Shown here: positions 33,165 through 43,400 of the stretch, piece after piece | Layout: each line of letters opens with the position of its first letter | Position numbering within the stretch: the stretch's first letter is position 1 | Source: Pseudo-nitzschia pungens | Taxonomy: Eukaryota > Bacillariophyta > Bacillariophyceae > Bacillariales > Bacillariaceae | Reading direction: 5' to 3' | DNA length: 64,000 nucleotides | Assembly: GCA_037355855.1 (NCBI GenBank) | Contig: CM074762.1 | Coordinates: 3,162,001-3,226,000 of the forward strand | Program-made: the position numbers and the translations under genes | The notes under the pieces: model-generated | Database searches by the model: none | What the model saw: the letters and a program-made list of their open reading frames with translations, nothing else | What the model was told of the DNA's origin: nothing

Positions 33165-33908
33165 TTAAGCTTGGTAATTGAGTCCTTCAGGGTATCCAAC
33201 GAACTTAATGGCGTAGAAGCTGAACTTTCCGTCCAAATGACGAGTGTAGATGTCGTCAAGTTTAGTTTTGGTGATGATTTGATACTTCGCTTCGGGAGTT
33301 TCAGCGTCTTCTGGGATATGATAGTTAGTCAAGATGTGATCCACGGATTCATCCAAAAAAATCTTGTCCAAGGCAGAAAAAGGAGCAATCCCTGCAGGTT
33401 CACGGCAATGGCTTGGCTGAAATGGGGCAAACGTGGATTCTGCATTTTTTTGTTGTTCCTTGCAGAAAATCTCGACAAGAAGATCACGAAACTCCTTCTT
33501 TACGTTCATGTCAATGTCTGGATATTTCTCGGAGTTGGGATAACTGACGAAAGCGATGCGTCCATACTTGCTGTTTGGATTGTTCTTGATGATGACATCT
33601 TGCTCATGAGACTTGCGAAGGAGAAGCGGGGATTTGCATTTGATATCAAAGAATTCTTCTCCAATCTTCGGATACTTAGCAACGTCGCCAACAGTAATGG
33701 CGTCCAAAATCGGCTTCGAAAATCCACCATATCCATTGGATTGCAACATTACACCAATCAGAAACCTTCCATCCTCTCCTGCTTGAAAGATTTCGATGAC
33801 GTTTTTAGAGTTTCTTTCTGGTCGTACCACCGGGGTTCTCTTAACTTTCGCTCGTCTTGGAGAAGCCTTGACTTGAGGAGAACTGTTTTTGGAGTTAACT
33901 GGCGCCAT
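33165..33908 (-). CDS. hypothetical protein of the Helentron (247 aa)
   Basis: Family not recognised. The start MAPVNSKNSS at 33908 has a good context (ACCATGG); an upstream in-frame codon is only TTG. The first 35 residues are basic (PRRAKVKRTPVVRPERNSK) and could bind nucleic acid or direct nuclear import. The rest looks globular and soluble, with IEIFQAGEDGRFLIGVM, VGDVAKYPKIGEEFFDIK and a C-terminal DGKFSFYAIKFVGYPEG; no Cys clusters, no membrane segment. The position directly upstream of RepHel, on the same strand, suggests it is a co-mobilised element gene. A single-strand-binding role, known for some plant Helitron proteins, is a guess only. Confidence 0.75.
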   Translation of the reverse strand: MAPVNSKNSSPQVKASPRRAKVKRTPVVRPERNSKNVIEIFQAGEDGRFLIGVMLQSNGYGGFSKPILDAITVGDVAKYPKIGEEFFDIKCKSPLLLRKSHEQDVIIKNNPNSKYGRIAFVSYPNSEKYPDIDMNVKKEFRDLLVEIFCKEQQKNAESTFAPFQPSHCREPAGIAPFSALDKIFLDESVDHILTNYHIPEDAETPEAKYQIITKTKLDDIYTRHLDGKFSFYAIKFVGYPEGLNYQA

Positions 33909-34576
33909 GGTTAAATTTGGAGATGAAAATGAACACAATTTGAAACAAAAAAATTATTGTTCAAAACGGGCAAGTACTCGTATTGTAATTAATGAGACTT
34001 GACTGAATACCGTTAATTCGTTGAACACCGTAAACACACACGTTGTTTTACCTTATACATCACATAATTTCCGAGTGGTCGGTAAAAAACTACATTCAAT
34101 TGTCGTAGAAAACCTATTCGCAATTGTCGTACACGATGTTACAACCACAAATTTGTTTCAATTACGTACGTGGAAAATGATGTGCAAACACAGGAACTTC
34201 GTCGATAAATGAACCCATGGCTAGAAATTCACAATTCGAATGTCACGTTCTATTTTTTTTTTTCACGTAATACTGATTGGATAAAATGTAATGATGTCAT
34301 ATCAAGGTGTGATGATTACCTTTGTAGTTGTATCAGAACCACTCGTTTCCAATTCTACTTACTGTTGGAGCATCCAGGAACAATTTTGTGAGAACCACTC
34401 GTTTGTATCTTTTGTGACCAGAATGAAAAATGCTATAAACGTCGTCGTCACAGTATGATTATATGTGGGACATCTACATTATCATGTTTCGATTATTAGG
34501 GTGAACTGTCACGACCAATCAATATAATTTTTCTTTTTCAAATTGACGTCAACATTTTCATAATTATTGTCTCTAC
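33909..34576. other. AT-rich spacer inside the Helentron
   Basis: Between the 247-residue and 642-residue genes. No ORF with coding character and no clear copy of the AATTGTGCAAAAATGAAC motif were seen; it must contain the promoter of the downstream minus-strand gene. Confidence 0.5.
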
Positions 34577-36505
34577 TTATGCGTCACTTCGTCGAAGACG
34601 AAATAATTGTTTATTGTTTGCTAATTCCATCAACTTTTTAAATTTTGGGGTTCCACCCAACAGATTGTTTATTTGTGTGAACTCTTGAATAGTGTTCTCG
34701 ACGCCCGGTATGTTTGCAAATGTGCCACTTGCAGTTTCTTGATATGCTTTACCAGACACTGTGTACATGAAATAAATCAAACTAAGCATATAGATCTTGT
34801 CATCTTCATGACAGAGATCATGCCAAACATTTTTTGCAATATCAATAACTCTTGACAAAGCAGTTTCTTGGGTATCAGAATCATATTCGCCGATTTCATC
34901 TCTCTTATTCATCGTCCAGAATAGAAGAATTCTGAGACTGTTATTTGTTGTTCCTGACCCAGCATGACAAATTCCTCCATTCAGTTTTAGAAAAGAGAAT
35001 GTAGGTGCGTTCAGCAAGCGAATGGTGTTGTAATCAAATTCATTGGTTTCAAACTTCCCTGTTTTCAAGTTGTATGAATGTCTCTGCTTTACTTCATGAA
35101 TCATTCTGAACAACTGCCCATATTCAGGTTTGAATGATGTTTTCCCTGAGTCCAATTGTTTTAGCCTCGAAAAGAATTCATCTGGGGGCTGTGCCCACGA
35201 CATCTCTGGATAGGATAACATCCCATCTCTAATCAAATCAATAGCTTTGTCATAGCAAACTTCATTTTCCATTTCTTTCTGAGGAAGGTAAACTTTAGTG
35301 GTAGCTTGTCCTGGCGATAACATCATACCGAATTGCTTTTGATTTGAACCAAGAATGTCAAGATGAACTGTTTGGCATGTGTCTTGAGTAGTAATGATTA
35401 AACTTGGCGTTGCAAAATTCCAGTTTTCCACATCGTTTGAATTCAGTGCAACCTCTTTTGTAATTTTTTGAACAAAGTCCAATAATTCGCTCATTTCTGC
35501 TGGTGTAATTGATGTTTCTCTTGTGAAAGCTTTCCATGTTTTATCTGATTTCATTTCCTTTTTGTCGAAGCTCATTTTCAATTCATATCGATAGCTCTGA
35601 ATTGTCATTGCATTTGAATTGTTGGAAACTGATTTTTTCTCTATCCACGTCTTGAGATTTTCCCAATTGCATATGATTTTGGATTGCAGATTTTCGACAA
35701 ATTGAAGCGGTTTTTGAAACAACTCAGTATTTTCTTGATTTGGAACATAGAAGACACATTGTTCATTGCTTCCCAAGTCCAATTTAGAGAATCCACTGTG
35801 ACCAGATGACTTAAATTTTGTTTCGCCGAAATTTGTGCACTGCAGCTGCCACCTGTTTGTGAATCCTTCTTCCAACACAACATTGTGACTTTTTCCATTA
35901 TTTTGAAAGCTTGTAAGCTTCTTCTCTGGAGATTTGTCATATTCTTTTTGACATTTTTCCATATGTGGACAATGCTTGAGATGGGTTGTCATCTTATTGT
36001 AACATGCTCGGTGTCCACAAATGCAAAGCAAAGAAGCATGATTCAAGTTCATTTTCAAATGAAGAGTCTTCTTTCTAACCGAATATTCTGGAATTGTAAA
36101 TGGATCTGACTCGTTTTCAATTGTTTCACAATTACCAGTATGCCTGAATGCAGCCCTGAGATTCGTGAAAACTTGTTCGCATGGGCAAAGATATTTCATC
36201 ATGTTTGACGAAATAACATAAGGAAAGTAACGTGTTTCGCAAGTCCCTGTTGAGTTGTAGACGTTGTGTGCGTAAAAATAGGCTCCTCTTGCGTTCATCA
36301 TATCCAATACTTTGTTCTTATCTAACTTGTCGAAAACAAGATTGTAAGCAGTGGCTCCAGTTGCTTTTGGAGGCCTCTTTTTTTTTGGCTCGGGCTCGTC
36401 TGACGATTGGTTGCCATTGTCTTCTGATATTTGCAGCGATCTCTTTTTAGATGTGTTGTTCTCTGGCGAGGCAATTAATGGGGAGGTTCTATCTGATTTT
36501 GTCAT
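34577..36505 (-). CDS. putative zinc-binding protein of the Helentron (642 aa)
   Basis: Family not recognised. The N-terminus is hydrophilic with a nuclear-localisation-like stretch (EPEPKKKRPPK). Cys/His clusters then suggest two zinc-binding units: CPCEQVFTNLRAAFRHTGNC (about residues 107-126) and CICGHRACYNKMTTHLKHCP with a following MEKC (about 160-185). The remaining 450 residues contain no motif I know; a segment with FGETKFKSSGHSGFSKLDLG and a later LNGGICHAGSGTTNNSLRIL might be part of a globular domain. It is a single exon, intact, on the same strand as RepHel. A DNA-binding accessory protein for transposition or a transcription regulator would fit the Cys/His units and the location, but this is inference. 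Confidence 0.8.
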   Translation of the reverse strand: MTKSDRTSPLIASPENNTSKKRSLQISEDNGNQSSDEPEPKKKRPPKATGATAYNLVFDKLDKNKVLDMMNARGAYFYAHNVYNSTGTCETRYFPYVISSNMMKYLCPCEQVFTNLRAAFRHTGNCETIENESDPFTIPEYSVRKKTLHLKMNLNHASLLCICGHRACYNKMTTHLKHCPHMEKCQKEYDKSPEKKLTSFQNNGKSHNVVLEEGFTNRWQLQCTNFGETKFKSSGHSGFSKLDLGSNEQCVFYVPNQENTELFQKPLQFVENLQSKIICNWENLKTWIEKKSVSNNSNAMTIQSYRYELKMSFDKKEMKSDKTWKAFTRETSITPAEMSELLDFVQKITKEVALNSNDVENWNFATPSLIITTQDTCQTVHLDILGSNQKQFGMMLSPGQATTKVYLPQKEMENEVCYDKAIDLIRDGMLSYPEMSWAQPPDEFFSRLKQLDSGKTSFKPEYGQLFRMIHEVKQRHSYNLKTGKFETNEFDYNTIRLLNAPTFSFLKLNGGICHAGSGTTNNSLRILLFWTMNKRDEIGEYDSDTQETALSRVIDIAKNVWHDLCHEDDKIYMLSLIYFMYTVSGKAYQETASGTFANIPGVENTIQEFTQINNLLGGTPKFKKLMELANNKQLFRLRRSDA

Positions 36506-37288
36506 GGTGTGATATGATTTATTTTGGTTTGACGATTTGCGACGAGTTTATTGATTTATGTTTGGAATAGCAATGTGTTGTCGACCACTCGTCGTCTTTC
36601 GTCTTTCGTTTGTCGTCTCGTTATGTTTTTTGTTTGCAAACTTCACACCGAAACAGATCGTCGGACACAACTAAAATTGTTCATTTTTGCACAATTCAAA
36701 TTTGCAGTAAGACTGACCGTACCTCTCCCGTGGTCATTTTTATTCACAGTACTAGGTTTACCGTTCGTCTACTATGATCAGAAAAAGTTCATTTTTGCAC
36801 AATTTTTAAATACAGTGACATCTAACTGTTTCGCGGATGCTGATATAGGTAAATACATTTAACGTGTTCTTGGCGTACCTCTGGTGACGTCAAGTGACAT
36901 CAGTTTTATTTTCAGTTATATTTTTTGAAAGTACGTTATTTCTACTCGAATCAGAAAATGTTCATTTTTGCACAATTCTAAATCATAGTAAAATGTCTCC
37001 GTACTTTTCATAGTAAAAACTCTCCGTACCTTTCCTTTTGTTATTTCAACGACAATAACACATACGTACCTCTTTTGTGGTTGCATGGTATGTACCATAA
37101 CCTTTGAATTCACGAAATACATTTATATATCGGTGGTTTGTTAAACGTTCTTTGTTATGAAAGCGATAGTATAAGTAAAAAATTGTTCACGATTTAACAA
37201 TTAAAACATAATTTACTATTTCCTTTTTTATTTAATTAATCTCTGTGTCGTGATCCCACCGGAGTCCGGAAATGACAATCACAATTTC
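36506..37288. promoter_or_regulatory. upstream region of the zinc-binding gene with three motif copies
   Basis: Copies of the motif (plus strand GTTCATTTTTGCACAATT) at about 36679-36696, 36788-36805 and 36960-36977. In the minus-strand sense each contains an ATG in the context CAAAAATGAAC, opening mini-ORFs of 4 codons (two copies) to 13 codons. Spacing is irregular (about 109 and 172 bp). This looks like a shared cis-element; a role as transcription initiator, upstream ORF or Rep-binding site is open. Confidence 0.55.
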
Positions 37289-39182
37289 TTAATTCTCTTC
37301 CGAACCTTTCGATTTCTTAAGGAACTCATTTAAGGGTTTTGCCCTTGAACCCATTACCTTGACATCCAGATCTTCTTCTTTCTCAATGATCTCATATTTC
37401 TCAGAGTTAGTTTTCAAATCAGATAAAATCAACGACAACACATTTTTATCTTGTTTCGAAGCAATTATCAATCGTTGTGGAAAATTTCGAATTGGATTGA
37501 AGCTGTCGCCTTTGCGCTCGGGAAATTCATTGACAGGGTTAAATACAACTCCAAAACAATGTGTTCTTGGAGTGTTCACATTTGCGAATTCATTTTTGTA
37601 TCTGCAAGTTGATTGATAACAAAACATGCGGTGTCCCATTTGATACAAAGCGGCACGATGTGCGTCATCATGGTATGATTCCAAAGAATGTGCACGTTCA
37701 GCCTTTCTGCGATGTCCTTGTTGTGCTTTAGATGCTTCTGCCTTTTTGGACCGATTACGCTTTTTTTTGAAACTTTTGATAAACTTGATAAAACTTTGAT
37801 CCTGTAGTTTCAACTGACCTTTTTGATAATAAGTAGAATCATCGAAATACAGTCGGCAGCGTTCGAAGAGCCTTAATTCTCGATTGGACACTTTATCATT
37901 ACCAGGTGGTGCAATGACTTTTGTCTTCTTAACGGATGGTTTCAAAGTCCTATACTGTCGACAGAAATGTTCAAGAATGAAAACCAATTTTGCTAGGTCT
38001 TTCCTAATCATAATCACATCATCTGGTGCGCGGTAATGATCAATTTCCAAATCTCCGGCTTTGACATAGGCGTAGGAGAAACTTGGGACGTTCTTTCGTT
38101 CAGACATGACGGCAAATCGATTGAGAAGACATTCATAACCACAAGACCAACCATTCTCTTGGAAAGGCACTATGACAAAAAAGAAAGAACAATTAAGAAT
38201 AATTAAAAAAAAAAGAATGCAAAATCTTCGAAAAAGACAACTTACCAGGAACCGAGACCAGAGGAAGGCTTTTCTGGTTGCATTTATTTTTGTCAAAGAA
38301 TCCTTTGGCTCTTCCATACTTGTTTAAGAATGAACGTAGTATTCTCGCCACGTTAACTCCCCGGTGATAACTTGCGTTCGAGTACAGTTGTTCACCTTTG
38401 GAATTCATAAACAACATAAAGGGAAAATGTACATCATCTTCTTTGAACTCCTTTGTACCAACTTTGCCGACGTTAAACAACAAAACCTGAGAAAAATGAT
38501 CTTTTTCATAAACGGTGATATCAATGACCTTGAAATCGAATAGATTTTTCCCAAGTTTTTCGAAGGGTCGCAAAGAATTGAGATATGAATCTGTTTCTCC
38601 TCCTATCTTAAAGTCACCTCTCGTCAGCGAAGAAAAAAAACATGATGGAAGACTCAACCACTCATGATATGTATCGATAAATGTCCACGAAGAGGCAAGG
38701 TCCAGAATAGGTGAAGTTATCCAAGCACTGCATTCATTTCGAGTCGAAGTTCCAGATGAAACCAGGGAAGTAAGAGCATCAAAATCTGATTCCAATACGG
38801 TACTTCCTTTGAAACAGAAACTAAAATCATTAAGTTCGATTCCGTGGCGGTAGAATTTCAGTGCATCATGCTCAAAGAAATCGTCAATGATCTTGACAAA
38901 GTCGACGTTCATGAAATGTGATATGGTCTCGTGTGAAAAAGATTCAAAGACTGCGTCGCTTTTCGTAAAAGTTATGTCATACAGTGGGGCCTCTTTCTTC
39001 TTTGAATTGTCATTCTTTGAGTTGTCGTCCTGTGTCTTTGAATTGTCATCCTGTGTCTTCTGCTTACGCCGAGTGGAATCGGGTCGGTTACAACTTTTGT
39101 ATTGATTTGCAGCTTTCGCTCGACTGTAATAAGTTCTTGTTGGCAAAGAACCGCTTTTGTTAGACATTTTTGACGTTCCCAT
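37289..39182 (-). CDS. Ulp1-like (C48) cysteine protease of the Helentron, spliced
   Basis: Cysteine protease of the Ulp1/SENP fold, a family that removes ubiquitin-like modifiers and is carried by several eukaryotic DNA transposons. Exon 1 is 39182-38246 (ATG in TCATCATGGGA context), the intron 38245-38170 (GTAAGT...CATAG, 76 bp, T-rich), exon 2 38169-37289; product 605 residues. The splice restores VSVPVPFQENGWSCGYECLL, which has the family's Gln and catalytic Cys (QENGWSCGYE). The likely catalytic His is in KDHFSQVLLFNV and the third residue in FMLFMNSKG, where Asn stands for the usual Asp. N-terminal 70 residues are Ser/Lys/Asp-rich and contain a short DDNSKTQ repeat. The end of exon 2 has strongly basic patches (KSFKKKRNRSKKAEAS), probably nuclear targeting. 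Same strand as the other element genes. Confidence 0.78.
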
Positions 39183-40223
39183 GATGAGAAATTGAACATT
39201 TCATCAATTTGATGAAGATTGATCGAAAATTATGGCACAACATATAGAACCACAGAAGACAAAACAAAACAAAACATCAAAAAGCACGGGAAGACAAAAG
39301 AAAACATCAGAACACCTTTGTCTTCAAACCACTTACTTCCAACTGAAAACATCGACGATTGACGACAAATTAGAAAGACTAACAGAAATGAAAACAGAAT
39401 CGCAAACGACAACCGACAGAAACGGATCAAACAAAACGACAGCAAAATAAAGTTTATTGTGGTTTACCGAAATATTCTTACGCGGAAGTACGGAGTAGAA
39501 GACAAACTAGGCAGATTCTTGAATTGTCAAGATAAAATTATTTAAGTCGGCAGAAGCTTCCTTTATTATTATTCAAAACTGAGCAATTGTCAGTACGTAT
39601 AATTATTAATTATTTAATTATGAATGCTAATTATTAATTATGTACATATGACTAAACCGATACGTTTAAATCAAATTATTCAAAAATGAACAACTTTAGG
39701 ATCATGCCGGACGAGTACGAGTACGGTACGGTTTATGGTTTTAATTAAAATAGTAAATTATTCAAAAATGAACAATTTTTCGATCATACCATTCGTACCA
39801 ATAAATACATGGTGAGAATAAATTTTTAATTAATAATATTCATCAATCCATTCGTACCAAAATATATAACGGTATATAACTAAGTAAATCAAAAGAGACG
39901 AATTATATTTTATATTACTAACTGTAGATATGAAAACTTAGTGAACAACAATTTCTAACGAATTTAAATCCAATCAAAATACTTGTAGAACGTTATAATA
40001 AAATATTGCCCACCAATAGAAAACCGAATAATTGTTTATTACAAAAGTAGAATTCTTGTCCACAGTTTTAGCTGTTAAATTCCTACCAGGCCCACGACAA
40101 AATAATTCTTTTGACAAGTTTTTAACAGAAGGCCCCCTCTCAAACTCTCCCAACTCTCCGAGTAAGAGTTACGTTGCAAATTCCAATATGGTTACGGTTA
40201 ACAAATTTACAACTCCACTAATT
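39183..40223. promoter_or_regulatory. 5' terminal region of the Helentron with inverted motif copies
   Basis: No coding ORF. Very AT-rich. Copies of AATTATTCAAAAATGAAC-like sequence on the plus strand at about 39674-39693 and 39756-39780 (and a weaker one near 39575) are inverted relative to the copies at 32.7 and 36.7-37.0 kb and share the downstream word GATCATRCC/GATCATA. The segment ends with the 12-bp terminal inverted repeat at 40209-40220. Confidence 0.6.
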
Positions 40224-40454
40224 AGTCCTGTGAACCAATGGCACCCTGGTTGGATTCACTTCAACCACGTGTGTTGATTTCACTGAAGAATATCATTCCA
40301 GAATATCAACACAACACGTATGTTCTGTGAGCCATCGGTATCCCACTGCCACCACGCTCTTCAACCACATGCTAGTTGTGGTCGTATCAACTGGTCATAC
40401 CATGTGTACCCTCTCACATGTAATCGCGCATTGCTACTTGGCATATTCCCAACA
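40224..40454 (-). repeat. 3' LTR, proximal fragment (231 bp)
   Basis: Identical to 46101-46331. It resumes at AGTCCTG after the Helentron and ends CCCAACA, next to the gag-pol 3' side. Confidence 0.95.
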
Positions 40455-40498
40455 CACTCCTGCTGTATTAGGGGACACAGTCGCGTACATATAGTAAC

Positions 40499-43400
40499 TT
40501 ATGCCTTTTCCTTGCGCATGGCGTACTGCCTTTGGTATTCGTTGAATTCCAGTTCGGTAACACCCATAATGGTGTTGCGGAATTTTCTGAACAAAGCCCC
40601 CTGTAATGGCTTTGTAAAATAGTCGGCCAACATGTCCCCGGTGGGACAGTATTGGATTGTTATCTCTCCTTGTTTGACACGATCCGTAATCAGGAAGTAT
40701 CTGATGTTAATATGTCTAGTTCTTTTGGTGCTTGAGGACTTTCCATTCATTTCCAGCTTCATGGCACTGGTGTTGTCTTGATGTAGAATGTTCTCCTTTC
40801 CAAAGTATGCTGCTCCCATATCGTCGGCGGGGTCTATACTCTTCTCCGGCTGTGACAAATACCCCTGCCACTCGAGGTAATAGTAGCACCAAAGGTTGTA
40901 GGGTAAGGTATCATCGACGCCCACCAGTTCGGCCTCGGTCGAGCTCTTCGTGTTTAGCTTCTGCTTAGTTGATACTGCCAGAACAGCTCCTTGACCAAAC
41001 GTGAGCACACCACCGGTGTGGCTCTTCATGTCGGAGTGTACTGCAAACGACGCGTCCACATACCAGTGTGCATTTCCGGACTCGTCCCACCCCAGCACAA
41101 GTGGGAGGAACACTGTGTCTCGCACGTAGGCGAGCACTCTTCGTAGTTTCTTCCAGTCATCTTGATCAGGATGGGCTACTCGTGTACAAAGGAATGCGAT
41201 TGCTGTCTGTATGTCGGGACGCGCTCTCTTGCTTGCAAACAGGAGCTGTGCAACGTGTTTGTGGAACAACTCGGCGTCAACCCGATTCAGTTTGTTGTCC
41301 CCGGTCGTATTCACCTTGAACAGGTGATCAGATGCTGGCGTTGGAATGATCCTGGACTCCCTCAGTGACTCCGGTAATTCGCTAATGATCCCTTCGAGGT
41401 AATCAAACATGCTGAACTTGACCTTGCCTTTCTCACTGTAGTCTATTGTCATCCCGACGTAATCATGTACTTGTCCTCGTGTGACTGTAAGTGGTGACTC
41501 AATGCCAAACACCCTGTTCAGATCATCAAGTATCCCCGTGACAACGTCTGGATCCTTGTGTGAGATCTTCAGGTCATCGACATGCCACACGATTGTACAT
41601 TGTGACCCATTGATCATCTTGTTGGCGGTGCAGGTATCGTACGGGTTCAGCTCAAACCCCCAGTCAATTAGTTGACCGGAGAGACGCTCCCAAAACAGCA
41701 ATGCTGCCCGCAGTGTACCGTAGATCGCCCGGTCAGCTTGGGTGTAGAGTGTCTTGTGTCCTTTTCGGTTGAGCACGAATTTCTGGTACGTGGTGGGGTC
41801 AATTTTCGCTAACAGCTCTGCCATTGGCCCGTCAAACCTGATGTGCACCACCTCCCCTTCTGGCATTGGGGTTTGGAGGAAGGCGCCAGGAATATCTGCG
41901 GTGGCCACGTCCCGGCCCTCGATTGCATCAATCAGACAGGTCAGCATGAGCCCATGCAAGGAAACTGTGGGTGAGTATGTGTCTTCTCTCGAAATAAAAT
42001 CTCGCTGGGACCTACCATCTGCACATCCTCGTGCCTTGATCTTTCCACAGCGTTTCCTCTTTAGGAACATCAGATATGGTAGTGCTCGTTTGATTTCCTC
42101 TCTGGTCATTTGCCTAATGTCCACAGGGTGGACCACCTTTCGGTCATGCAGTTGCTTCAACTCAGTGAGCACGGCGTCCACTCCTGCTGTCCCAAACAGC
42201 TTCAGGCCTGCTTTGATCCCATACTGTCGCGTCACCAACGATGCGTCAATATTATTGTAAGAAGCTATTGCGTTGGAGATGAACACGTATTGGTTGTGGT
42301 CGCTCTCAAGCTTGTGGACGGCATGAGCGAAACCTCCACTGAACACGTTGCTGTGAGTGTGGGCAAGTGCCCGCTGGTGTATGCTGCCTTCATAGCCTTC
42401 GTTTGGTCCGAACTTGTTGTGTCCCCTGGTTACCCGGGGACGTAGTCGTGAGCTCACTGGCTCTGCAGTGGGGTCCTCCCGTGTATCAGCGCTGTTTGCG
42501 GCACTGTTGTTGTCGCTGTCGTCCTCGCCTAAATTGTCCACGATTTCGTCGTCCGGCGCGTCAAGCGGCTCGTCGGGCTCGCTGTTAACAGACGCCCCAT
42601 CGGCATTGGTGCTCGCCTGGCTTCCTTCGCTATGGACGCTTCCGGCGTCTGTCGGCTCAACGGACCCGTTGTGCGTCTCTGTGTGGTTGGATGACTCGGC
42701 GCTGCTCGCGGACCTCTCGTCTGAGCTAATTCGACGTGGATCCATACTGGCCTCGTCGTTGTTGTTGCCATTATCATTGTTTCCGTTGTTATCTACGTTG
42801 ATTTCCTCCACAATGGCACTCGCCACTGATGCGGCGTCCGCATCGGCCTGTAAGTCATGCAGCTCGTCTGGTTCTAGCGCCTCAGTAATGTCACTGTCGA
42901 CTGTGGCGTTGTCATCGGGGACAAAAGAGCGGTCTGACGCGTCGTCATCGCTGCCCACGGTGTCGGTTTCGAGGTCAAATATTGTCGTGTGTCCCTCGCT
43001 GTTCCCGAATGTCAGCCCTATTGGTGCATTCTGGTCGGTTGCGATCTGATCCACTCGTGATATCACGGCGTTAGTCATATGTGCGAGAGTTGCAGTGCGC
43101 CGCCGGATGCGTCGTCCGGTCTGTAGGTCAAATAGGTACATTGCCCCGCTCCGGTCACCGGTCGGCCGGAGGTATATTGTGTCTCGAGCGCGAGGGTTCA
43201 TTGTATTGTCGCTGGAGTCCTCGTGTGCGAGCACATAGTCCCCGAACTGAAACTTACAATGCTTGCTGGCATCGATTCTTACGCCGGTCATTAGGTGCCT
43301 GGGTGATATGGTCTTAGAAACCCCCACTCTATTGCACCAATTGTTTAGCCAGAATATCCCGGCTGACACCATGTCGATGGTCATTCGGCGGGGAAGTCGT

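Larger units (their letters stand above)
26378..40223 (-). mobile_element. autonomous Helentron/Helitron2-type rolling-circle transposon, about 13.85 kb
   Basis: The inserted segment inside the copia 3' LTR. All four genes lie on the minus strand, so the element 5' end is at 40223 and the 3' end at 26378 (each within 3 bases because ATT is shared with the target). A perfect 12-bp inverted repeat, TAGTGGAGTTGT, lies at 26394-26405 and, inverted, at 40209-40220. It is 2-3 bases from the 5' end but about 17 bases from the 3' end, the asymmetry known for Helitron2/Helentron. A second inverted word, AGAGGGGGC, is at 26385-26393 and 40132-40140. The empty site, read from the intact LTR, is GGTATTAGTCC; this fits T^T insertion without duplication, or an ATT duplication. 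It carries a Rep-helicase, a Ulp1-like protease and two unrecognised proteins. It is AT-richer than the host genes. Confidence 0.88.

Noticed and set aside
40320..40622. Paired plus-strand ORFs starting MFCEPSVSHCHH at 40320 and 46197
   Set aside because: They are the same LTR sequence read at both LTR copies; no domain and the reading is an accident of the repeat.
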